From Impatiens glandulifera (taxonomy: Eukaryota; Streptophyta; Magnoliopsida; Ericales; Balsaminaceae): a stretch of DNA of 64,000 bases. The translations under genes were made by a program, and so were the position numbers. Shown here piece by piece: positions 55,490-64,000 of the stretch (its first letter is position 1; every line of letters begins with the position of its first letter). Under the pieces are notes generated by a model, which was not told the origin of the DNA, ran no database searches, and saw only the letters and a list, made by a program, of their open reading frames with translations. The DNA lies in the NCBI RefSeq assembly GCF_907164915.1, contig NC_061870.1:3934273-3998272 (forward strand), read 5' to 3'.

Positions 55490-58318
55490 ATGGGTCGTCG
55501 TGATGCGGCATTGTTCAAATTATATTCTCAAGTAGATTTTGAGGAGATTCGGCAATATGGAACGACCGAGGCAAAAGAGGTAGCTAACCGGCTGATTGAG
55601 ACCGGTTTGGAATATCTACTTAACGGTCCTCACATAATATACAAGGAAGCGGTAGAAGAGTTCTTCAAAACCGCAACCGTCTCCTATGACAGGATCCTCG
55701 CAACGGTGTGCGGTTCTCACGTAGAAATTACCGAGGCGGTAGTGGCCGAGAGTTTGCGTCTCCCAACTACCGGCATGGATGCTGTGGCAGAGATGGACGA
55801 GGATACATATAGAACAGCCTGCCAACTTCTATCGGCAACCAACGAACCGCTTACTACATCCGGCAAGAAACAAATGCTGAGACCGGAGCTCATTCCAGCA
55901 TGTGACGTCTTTGCCAGGGCGATCCTGGCAAGGGGAGGAAACTTCAGTAATCTAACCAGGGACAAAATAAAGATGATTTTTCGTCTGATGGATGGAACGG
56001 AGATTAACTGGGCAAGGGCGGTGTTCAGCAACCTTATGGGAATGGTAAGACCGGGCTCGGACAGGTCTTGGGGGTATGCTGTACAACTCGGTAAGATATT
56101 CTTACATCTGAAGATCAAAGTCGGTCCCGGTGTTGGAATACGAAAAAGCAGCATCATTCGATCAAAGCAATTTCTTCCACGAAAGCCGTCGGCTTCAAGC
56201 TCCACAGATGGCCAAAAGAAGAAAGCCGCAAAGAAAAAGACCCCGGCGAAAGAAAACACCGGAGGAAAGAGGAAGGAAAAGGTAGTTTTCGAAGAACCTC
56301 CTCAACAAACAGAGGATGAGGAGTGGGCTGATGAGGAAGCCGAAACAGAAGGAACCGAGTATAGAACGGATCAGGAGGACGATCTCTCGGCTCGGACTCC
56401 GACCGATGCCGAACAAAGTTTCAACCCTCAGACCACCGAGGATGGGGAAGGGAATCATGAGGGAGCCGATCAAGAAGGCCTCAGCAGGGAAGAAGCCGAT
56501 GAGGCCGAGGCCGAAAGACTAGCCCAGAATATCTTTCAGGGCATTATCAAAAGAAACGTGGACGTTATCAGTTTGTACTTGGAATGGCACGATTACCGGT
56601 TCAACTCTAAATATAAAGATATCCTACAGGATTACGATTCGGTAAAGTGCATCAACAGATTGGAGGAAGTGGAGAACCACATCTTAAGCCTCACAAAATC
56701 CAATACCATTCATGAGGTACAATGCCGAACTGGCCTGCTGATACCGAGAAGCCAGCTTCGACAGATAAGAAGGCGTATCAGAAAGATTAAGGAAGAATAT
56801 GCCGAAGAGGGATCGGTGTCTACCGTAGCACCGCTAGTATTGGAAAAGCTCGAGAAGGGCAAATTGGAGTTACACCAAGAGATAGCGCGGTTAGAAGCAA
56901 TTTGCGCTCAGAAACAAGTTCCGGTGTATACCGCTCCGGTCGTCGAAGATTTTCAAATGGACTGGGCATCAACTTCAAGGGAAGACACCGCGACGCCAAG
57001 GGACTTTGAGACTCCGATGCCAGAAGATGAAGAGGCATCGACTCCAAGAACCGTTGAGATATCGACTCCAAGAACAATCGAGGTACCGACTCCAGGAACT
57101 GTTGTGGTAGAATCTTTAGAGGATGTCGAGGTACCGATCCTGGAAGATGCGGCACTAAACTTGGTGGATGCGGTCACACTAGAAACACCTACTGAGGTTG
57201 TTGAAATACTGGACTCCGATGTTGAGAGAGCCGACCCTAATCAGACCGAGCAGTCCGCTCCCACTCCTCCACCGGCAACCACCGTCTTCGTTCCTCCTAA
57301 GGAATGGATTGATGACCTATTTCAAAAATTTGAAGTGGTTGTTTCAAAGCGGATTGAGGACCGACTCCGGCAATTTGAAGCATCAACATCAGAGAAGATT
57401 GATGACCGAATAACTGAACACAACGTCTCCAAGCTTCAACCGCTCAAGGATAGATGCGAGAACGCATTCGATTCGGCCAAGCAGTTCGCCGATGTGACAA
57501 AGGACGTTGTGGATTACCATCAAAAGCGCCTGGAGCAACTTACCACCGGACTATGGGAAGAGGCCGGTGAGCGAGCAAATTGTGCTCAACATATTTTAGC
57601 TCTGGAGAGTCTCACTTCGGAATTAAAGAAGGATTTCGAACGGGTCGACCCAACAATTGAACGAGTCTCGGCACTGGAAAAGAAAAACGATGATCTCGTG
57701 GCCGAAGTAAAGGCACTAACTGAGCAGATGGCCGAAGTTCTGAAAGCTAAGGAAGCCGCGGATGCCGCGGCTATAGAGGCCGATGCTCTGGTTGCTAAGA
57801 GAGTCCAGGAAAGGCTGGACGCCGAGGTTGGCAGAGACAAAGAGGCGCCACGAGCGACTCAGCTGACCGAAGACGAAATAGAGGCCGAGAGAATACAAAG
57901 GGCTGAAATCATGTATCCAGGGTTTGCTGAGAAATTGGCAAGACAGGTTGCGGCGGATGCCGAACGATTAGAAACGGAGCAACAAAGGCTGACGGGCTTT
58001 GCAAAGGAAAATGAGAAAAAGAAGAAGGCAGCCGCTTCCGTTTCAGCGCCAGCAACTTCCGTCTCCGCACCGGCAGCCTCGGCTTCGGCATCAAAGAAAA
58101 GAAAGCGGCCGGCTAGTAAGAAAGTTCGAATTCTCGAGACGCTCAACACGATCTCTGAACCGGCAGAAACGGACCCCTCGCAGCAAGAAGACCTAATCGA
58201 GGAAGAGGTCGTAGAACAGTTGCGGTCTCGATCAAAAAGGCCACAATCCTCTCAACCGCAACCGCCAGCACCACCGAAGAGAAAGAAGAGCGCCTACGAA
58301 TTCACGGACTCAGAATAG
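55490..58318 (+). CDS. Accessory protein 3 (942 aa): shared domain plus acidic, coiled-coil and basic tail
   Basis: Residues 1-225 carry the domain of accessory proteins 1 and 2 (GLEYLLNGPHIIYKEAVEEF, TVCGSHVEITEAVVAESLRL with PTTGMD, KIKMIFRLMDGTEINWARAV with FSNLMGMV, GYAVQLGKIFLHLKIKVGPG). Then a Lys-rich cluster (~244-270, KKKAAKKKTPAK), an acidic run (~275-350), a helical part (~360-490) and Thr/Pro/Glu repeats (~505-560: TPRTVEISTPRTIEVPTPGT). Long coiled coils follow (~690-870: ALEKKNDDLVAEVKALTEQM). The end has KKRKRPASKK and PPKRKKS, likely nuclear-localisation signals. No signal peptide or membrane helix is seen, so it does not look like an envelope protein. It may act on nucleic acid or as a scaffold in the nucleus. 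Function unknown. Confidence 0.88.
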   Translation: MGRRDAALFKLYSQVDFEEIRQYGTTEAKEVANRLIETGLEYLLNGPHIIYKEAVEEFFKTATVSYDRILATVCGSHVEITEAVVAESLRLPTTGMDAVAEMDEDTYRTACQLLSATNEPLTTSGKKQMLRPELIPACDVFARAILARGGNFSNLTRDKIKMIFRLMDGTEINWARAVFSNLMGMVRPGSDRSWGYAVQLGKIFLHLKIKVGPGVGIRKSSIIRSKQFLPRKPSASSSTDGQKKKAAKKKTPAKENTGGKRKEKVVFEEPPQQTEDEEWADEEAETEGTEYRTDQEDDLSARTPTDAEQSFNPQTTEDGEGNHEGADQEGLSREEADEAEAERLAQNIFQGIIKRNVDVISLYLEWHDYRFNSKYKDILQDYDSVKCINRLEEVENHILSLTKSNTIHEVQCRTGLLIPRSQLRQIRRRIRKIKEEYAEEGSVSTVAPLVLEKLEKGKLELHQEIARLEAICAQKQVPVYTAPVVEDFQMDWASTSREDTATPRDFETPMPEDEEASTPRTVEISTPRTIEVPTPGTVVVESLEDVEVPILEDAALNLVDAVTLETPTEVVEILDSDVERADPNQTEQSAPTPPPATTVFVPPKEWIDDLFQKFEVVVSKRIEDRLRQFEASTSEKIDDRITEHNVSKLQPLKDRCENAFDSAKQFADVTKDVVDYHQKRLEQLTTGLWEEAGERANCAQHILALESLTSELKKDFERVDPTIERVSALEKKNDDLVAEVKALTEQMAEVLKAKEAADAAAIEADALVAKRVQERLDAEVGRDKEAPRATQLTEDEIEAERIQRAEIMYPGFAEKLARQVAADAERLETEQQRLTGFAKENEKKKKAAASVSAPATSVSAPAASASASKKRKRPASKKVRILETLNTISEPAETDPSQQEDLIEEEVVEQLRSRSKRPQSSQPQPPAPPKRKKSAYEFTDSE

Positions 58319-58661
58319 GGACTCTCCTTCCTTTCTTATTTGTCTTAAGTTTTTAGGCTTTGTCTTTTTCGGTTCGCTATAAATATATATAAAGTTATTT
58401 TTGAATACCGGCCTTATTTTGCATTCTTACATAGTTTTGATAATTTTAAATAAAATAATCAAAAAGGGAGAAAATGTTAGATAAGTTATAGAGACTCTTC
58501 CAAAACCAGAGATTCTTTTAAAACCCCTCCCTTAAAATTTTTTTTTTTTGAAAATTCTCTAAGTCTTTTTCAAAAAATCGGCCAAACAAAACAACCGGCC
58601 TACGGTTGCAAACTTACATAGTTTTGATAATTTTAAATAAAATAATCAAAAAGGGAGAAAT
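58319..58661 (+). other. 3' untranslated zone with duplicated polypurine tract
   Basis: A ~59-bp block (cttacatagttttgataatt ... aaaaagggagaaa.tgttagataa) occurs at 58426-58484 and again at 58613-58671, offset 187 bp, with one mismatch. The second copy is the functional PPT/LTR junction. The first includes the first ten bases of an LTR (TGTTAGATAA at 58475), after which the sequence is unrelated to the LTR. A poly-T run lies at ~58541. Confidence 0.85.
58646..58661 (+). other. Polypurine tract (plus-strand primer)
   Basis: TCAAAAAGGGAGAAAT immediately before the 3' LTR. Confidence 0.85.
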
Positions 58662-59995
58662 TGTTAGATAAATTCATACCGGTTCAAATAAACCTAACTT
58701 AAACAAACTTCCTATGCAGGAACAAGGAACCGGACCGGATGAATAAGAAAACCAAGTGAAGTAACCGAACCGGTCAAGCTATCAAACCGATCAAGCACAC
58801 TTGGAACGTGACTGAACAAAGGAAGGATCGGCCAAAGCCTAAAAGCCAAAGCTCAAAAAGCCGATCAATCCACAAGACCGGAAGAAATCCGGTCACTTCA
58901 CTATCAAAAGATATTCGGCCAAGTCAAGTGGCCAACCTAGGCCAAGTAAAGAGGCCGACCTGCACAAGAAGACACTTTGGGTATCTGTTGAGAATGATAC
59001 CAAAGGAACAGACTGAATACTTCCATATCCATGCAAGTCTGAGGAAAGCCTGTAGGCTGCAGAAAACAGTACTACCGGATCCTTCTACTTCGGGATAAGC
59101 CAGAAAGGAAATCTTCAAAGTACAGACAACTGTCCAAGCAGACAGTGCCTACATTGAGTAAAAGACAAACCCAGCAGGTTTGCCGTACAGACCGGCAGGT
59201 CTGAAATAGGATGCCAGGTCTGAGATTGACTGTCAGGTCTGAGGAGAAGACCGGCAGGTCTGAGACACTGAATCACTGCACCGCTGACCAGCCAATCAGA
59301 TTCAAGGAAGTGAAATATGACCGTTGGCATATTTCACCTATAAAAGGAGGTAGTTGCAGAAGAGTAAATGCGGGATATTGAGCGGGACAACAAGCAGATA
59401 TTGAGCAGTTACTAAGTGAGACAAACATTAAGTACATTTACTACAAGTGATAACAGTGTGGCATTCTAAGAAAGCCTAAGTGCTGAATTCTGAGTGTGTG
59501 CAACAATTTCAGTGAGAATTGTAAGAGTGTTATCGAGCAGGAAATAAGTCTCGATCGGATTGTATTTGTATTCCTTAGTGAATATCCTTCTCGCGGTTTC
59601 GAGAGGAAGGGGTGACGTAGGAGTTTTATCTCCGAACATCCATAAAACCTGTTGTGTCATTTACTTTCTGTTGGCTTCTTTACATAACCGACTAATCTAA
59701 CAACATCATTCAGAACCGACTCTACTTACCATACCGAATATCCAGATAACCGAAACCGACCCACCATTCTTCAAAAATTCATCATCCGAAACCGACTTCG
59801 CCTATCATACACGTGTACCGCTTCAACCTGAAAGCAAACCTCTTCCGCGCTTGAACCTAGTTCAAGGGTTTGTGACAGGTTGTGTAGTATTGAAACCCCG
59901 GTGTTAATCTCTAACAGGATTAATCACCACCCTACGAGTAAGAACCGCTAACCGGTCCAACCCCCGGTCCACCAGCGGCGACCTAGATCCTAACA
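58662..59995 (+). repeat. 3' LTR of the intact copia element
   Basis: Same 1,334 bp as the 5' LTR at a constant offset of 12,630. TATA box at 59339-59346 and hairpin block at 59580-59648. Followed by the target duplication ATAAT. Confidence 0.95.
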
Positions 59996-62450
59996 ATAAT
60001 GTTATATCGATTAGATCACAAAATAATTTATAGACAAAATAATTTATAGATTGGACCATTTTAATCAAATAAAGTAAATTCTAGTTTAATAAATAAATTG
60101 AATTTTAAATGATTTGATTTATTATTTAATAAAATATTATATTTTATGTGTTAATAAAATAATAATATTAATAAATAAATAAAAACAGGCAAAATTAAAT
60201 AATATATATTAATCTTGATTTATTTGTTTGCTTTGCAAGAGTAAGGAAAAAAAATTAATAAATAGATATTGAATAGATAAATTGAGGGGGTGAAGTGAAA
60301 GAAAAATAAATAAACAAATAAATGAATATTGCTCTTGCAAAATGAGAACATGATTAGTGAGTAAATTTACAATCATAAATTTCAAACTTGTTTCCTTAAA
60401 AGAATGCCAAAATTCATCATGGAAATAGGGGTGTTCAACCGGTCGGTTAACTAGTTAAACGGTTCCGGTTAAGACCGGTTTTACCTCTTATTTTACAAAC
60501 CAGTTAACCGGGCGATAATGGTATCGATTTTATCGATTCTAATTCTATCGGTTCTGGTCGGTTCCGGTCGGTTAACCGGGTTTAAACATGAACCGATAAT
60601 TCAATTTTTAAATTAAGTAATAAATTTATAATATAATATATTATTATTAAAATATATTATTTTATAATATACTTTGTTGATATATTTAAGAATATGTTAT
60701 AATATATAATTTTATTATAATAATATAATATATTTTATAGTTATTTTTTTAGCTTTTAATATATTTCTTGAAAAAATTGAAATTCATTATGTTAATTAAT
60801 TTTTTACCAACTAAGTGTTGGACAGAAAGTTTAAACATGAATCGGATGAAGACATCAAGTTTTAATTTGCTTAAATATTTTGATTTTGTTAATTTATAAT
60901 TCCACGTGATTGTATTGTTTAAAAACAATTTTACATATTTTAATAAAATTATTTTTGTTTGTTTTTAATTTATTTTTGTAAAATTTTATATACATTATAA
61001 TTTAAAAATAAAAAATAAAAAAGATTTATAAATTATTAAATATTATTTATAATATATCTATTATTTATAAAATAACTAATACAAATTATAAAATTTATAA
61101 ATATATAATTAAATTATTACCGGTTTACCGGTAAAACCGTTAAAAAGATAGATAAATCGGAAAACCGAACCGTTTAACTAGTAAAAAACGGTTAACCGGA
61201 ACCGCTAGAACCAGTTAACCAATAAACTGTTAAAATGAAACCAGTTAACTATCGGTTCGGTTGGATTACCGGTTTTCCGGTTTTTTTGCACTGCCCTACA
61301 TGGAAGCGTAAAAAACTAAGACAAGTAACAAAATAGAGGATAACGGGAGGAAAATGGGAACGACTGTAATCAATTAAATTGATTCACCATTTTTTTAGTT
61401 TTTCAAACTTAAGTCCAAATTTTTCATTTTTCGTGAATGAAGTTGTTTGAATGTTAGTTAGTTGTTTAAGAAGTTTCTAGGCATTTAAGACCCACTATAA
61501 ACTCTCATTTTGTCTTTATTTTATTTAAAATTTTCAATTTAATAAATTTGAATTTGGTATATTTTATCTACGGTTTAATTTCTTTAAATTTAAATTGTTG
61601 ATTAGAATTCACTACTAATATAATTTAAAAGTTTTTATTTGTTTGAATTAAATATATTTCATTAAATTTATATTATGTATATTCAAATTTAAATTTTAAA
61701 ATGAAACAACAGATTTATGGTTTTTGTGTTTCTTGCTCAAGAACTGCAACCTCAAAATATCACATATATCGCAAAATTTACAACAACGGGAAGTTAAAGA
61801 TTAGGTTTATTAATCAATCCACGACACACTATTTGTTTCGGTTTTATTTTTATTCTTCATATTTTTTACATTTAAATGTATTTTGAATTATTATAAAAAT
61901 TTTAAAAAATATAATATTTTTTAAAAATAATTTTTGGGGTTAATATGTAAATATTTGATTTCATTTTTATTTCCGCAATATAAAATTCTAAAAAATGTGT
62001 GTTGATTTATTTATAATAATAAAATTAATTTGTATTAAAGTATAGGCCAGATATTTTAGATCAAATAGAATTTATAAATACATTCATAAAATAAGTGTAA
62101 AATATTCTTTTTTAAAATGACCAAAATATTAGGAGCATAGACTGTTTCTAATAGGCACGTGACACATAACTTCAATGTCATTTCTCACGTGAACCCTAAA
62201 GAATTTTTTATCCAAATGTGTTATTCTTCTAAACGCCAATAATTTATTTTTATTTTTTTCTTAATTTTGTAAGAAAATTTAGGTGGCAACAATTTATTTA
62301 AAAACGGGTTTTAAATCATTCCCCGATTTGATTTAATTTTATTTCAAAAATTTTGAATAAATATTTATATTTTTTTCTAACTAGTTGAAAATTTCGTTTG
62401 TTCGGGACAGACGTTTTTAAACGCGTAGTGGTATGTTAACCCATAAATCA
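59996..62450 (+). repeat. Gypsy LTR remainder (right of the copia insertion), end uncertain
   Basis: Continuation of the LTR begun at 45916, very AT-rich. Around 62281-62430 phrases like taggtggcaac and acgggttttaaatcattccc resemble the terminal part of Tat-type LTRs. The limit is a guess. It is interrupted by a hAT-like MITE at 60426-61298. The 61-codon frame at 61701 is unsupported. Confidence 0.35.
60426..61298. mobile_element. hAT-like non-autonomous element, CCGGTT-rich
   Basis: 873 bp starting TAGGGGTGTTCAACCGG and ending TTTTTTTGCACTGCCCTA, flanked by CATGGAAA (60418-60425) and CATGGAAG (61299-61306), an 8-bp duplication with one change. Both ends are packed with GGTTAACCGG-type palindromic repeats and the middle is AT-rich. 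No coding frame. Confidence 0.8.
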
Positions 62451-64000
62451 CCCAATCCAATTATTTATTTACTCTCATATATATATATGGACAAGCTTAA
62501 AATTAAGCAATAATATAATATAATATAATAAATATTTAATTTTTTTCTTATTAAATCATTAATTTTAATTTGTTTTCTATTACTATTAACTTAATTAAAT
62601 TTTCTAAAACTTTTAAAAGGTAAGGATACAGATTATTTAAAAATAATTGTTATTTAAAAAATAATAATCGGTGATAAATTTTAAGACTTATTGATTTTTG
62701 TTGATAAAAAAATTAAAATTATTAATATATAATGATAAAAATAAATTTGAAATAGAGAATATTTTAATTAATGAATTATATAAAGTTATAAAAAAAATAA
62801 TAAAATAATATTTTTTGAGTTTTTATTATTTAAATAAGTTATTCTAAACCAGACATTTAATCATATTATTCGGGGATTTGGGATCCTCTGCTACCAACCT
62901 CCCCGGTTCCCTCTCACATGAAATGAATATAAAGAATAGAAAACGAATTAAGTATGTAGCCTGCAAACATACTTAACAATTTAATCAGACATAGAATTTG
63001 TTATTTGACGGGCTCGAACCTAAAAACTTATGGTTAGTATGAGAGGAACATAATAGAACAAAAAAATTATAAAAAATCTGTTTTACCGTTCACTGTGAAA
63101 GGAAACCAAATAAATCGATAAATATTGATAGAAAGGGATCAATCGGATACTGAGACATGTTACATAGAGCGAAGAGGACGTTTGCTTTCAAAGATTTTTT
63201 ACAATTAGATGTGGTTTTATCTCCATCAAATTCAAAAAGCTATGAAATATTTAGAGTAATTGTAAAAAAATATTTGAATGCTAATAAATCTAAACATTAA
63301 AAATAAAATGTATAAGTTCACTTTAATGAAAAAAAAAATCATAAAAAACAATTGGGATAATCGAATTGAAGACAAAACATATATTATTTTTTTTTAAAAA
63401 AAACTAAATAAATAACTTATTATAAATTTCAAAAGATTTGGATACATAAAAATTTAGGTCCAGTTCTCTATAAGCATTTTTAAATAATTTATGAATTTAA
63501 AAAAAAAAAAATGAAATAGAGGTGATTTTTGAGAAAGTTAAGTATTTTTTTTTTTTTTGGTAAAAAACATAAAAGTGATTATTATATATTAATAAAATAA
63601 GTTTATTTTATATTAAAAAAATATTTAATTAATACAATATTTGATTTGATTGAAAAAAAAAATGATAAAATAATATTTAATTAAGTTAAATTATTAAAAA
63701 AAAATCTTAATGGAACAAAACCTTATTAAATTTTTTTTCTTGATACACTACTTTTCATAGAATAGATTTTAGTATTAAAAGTATTAAGATCAATTTTAAC
63801 TTTTATCGTTTATTTTGATTATGTGTATTTTTTTATTTTTTTTTAAATGATAGAAAGCAGTAAATAGTGTTGGAAAACAGATATGATTCTCTCTCTCTCA
63901 CCTCCTGTGAGATAAAAAAAAAAAAAAACAATCTAAAACCAATCACCGGAAAAAGAGAGGAATGAAATGATGACATTGTTTGTCAAATATATTGAATAAT
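62451..64000. other. AT-rich sequence, no gene recognised
   Basis: Poly-A/poly-T runs (e.g. ~63543, ~63918) and low-complexity AT sequence. A short GC-rich patch at 62878-62930 has no recognisable identity. Confidence 0.45.

Larger units (their letters stand above)
46032..59995 (+). mobile_element. Young, complete Ty1/copia retrotransposon with three extra genes (13,964 bp)
   Basis: LTR (46032-47365), PBS, gag, pol, three accessory genes, PPT, LTR (58662-59995). Line-by-line reading of the two 1,334-bp LTRs shows no difference. The flanks are ATAAT on both sides (46027-46031, 59996-60000), a 5-bp target duplication. Integrase lies before reverse transcriptase, so it is copia type. The long LTRs and the extra coding region after pol suggest the SIRE/Maximus lineage. 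At ~14 kb it is much longer than typical copia elements (about 5-10 kb) because of 6.1 kb between pol and the 3' LTR. It sits in a gypsy LTR. Everything looks intact except the gag-pol junction, which needs splicing or recoding. Confidence 0.95.

Noticed and set aside
55717..56259. 180-codon antisense frame within accessory gene 3
   Set aside because: Mirror of a Lys/Glu-rich coding strand, giving Phe/Leu-rich peptides; no start context or homology.
56820..58149. Overlapping antisense frames in the 3' half of accessory gene 3
   Set aside because: By-products of the biased coding strand.
63005..63025. GGGCTCGAACC, resembling the complement of a tRNA T-arm
   Set aside because: No acceptor stem or anticodon arm could be found on either strand.

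Overview
The window is plant nuclear DNA, most likely a eudicot, made almost entirely of nested transposable elements. The evidence is AT-rich spacers, CACTA and hAT-type DNA transposons, LINE pieces, Ty3/gypsy and Ty1/copia LTR elements primed by initiator tRNA-Met, and a fragment resembling plant mitochondrial large-subunit rRNA. I recognise no ordinary single-copy host gene. The accessory proteins of the 46-60 kb element resemble, from unverified memory, hypothetical proteins common in Gesneriaceae (Lamiales), so an asterid host is possible but unproven.

Layout, left to right. 0-2.7 kb: minus-strand Ty3/gypsy gag with one premature stop, its PBS and an LTR, abutting a copia-type LTR end with a PPT. 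3.7-5.8 kb: remnant of a gypsy-type LTR beginning TGTAGACAC. 6.3-10.6 kb: a decayed copia element with both LTRs. 11.1-22.3 kb: a complete CACTA transposon (CACTA...TAGTG, 3-bp TSD ACA) carrying two hAT-like MITEs with perfect 8-bp TSDs, a mitochondrial rRNA fragment, ~153-bp repeat arrays, a decayed transposase and a small two-exon gene. 23.6-29.8 kb: related copia LTRs, one of them a solo LTR splitting a LINE, plus several minisatellites. 30.3-34.6 kb: a second CACTA element with a broken minus-strand transposase. 36.9-42.8 kb: a degenerate repetitive reading frame and an ORF1-only LINE. 42.9-45.9 kb: gag and 3' repeat remains of a Tat/Ogre-like gypsy element, whose LTR is interrupted by the main element.

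The main element (46032-59995, 13,964 bp) is a young Ty1/copia retrotransposon: two 1,334-bp LTRs with no difference seen by eye, a 5-bp TSD (ATAAT), PBS, gag, complete-looking pol and PPT. Between pol and the 3' LTR it carries about 6 kb with three extra sense-strand genes (237, 235 and 942 aa). They share one paralogous domain, are separated by ~500-bp spacers, and each has its own TATA box 95-113 bp before the ATG. The third adds a ~700-aa acidic, coiled-coil and basic tail with nuclear-localisation-like clusters. None shows a membrane segment, so they do not look like an envelope protein. This is the best candidate for an undescribed system here.

Other leads: gag and pol are separated by stops that a single recoding event cannot bypass, but an 82-nt GT-AG candidate intron would join them in frame; the PPT-to-LTR junction is duplicated in three related elements; and two covarying hairpins are preserved in the R/U5 region of four diverged LTRs.
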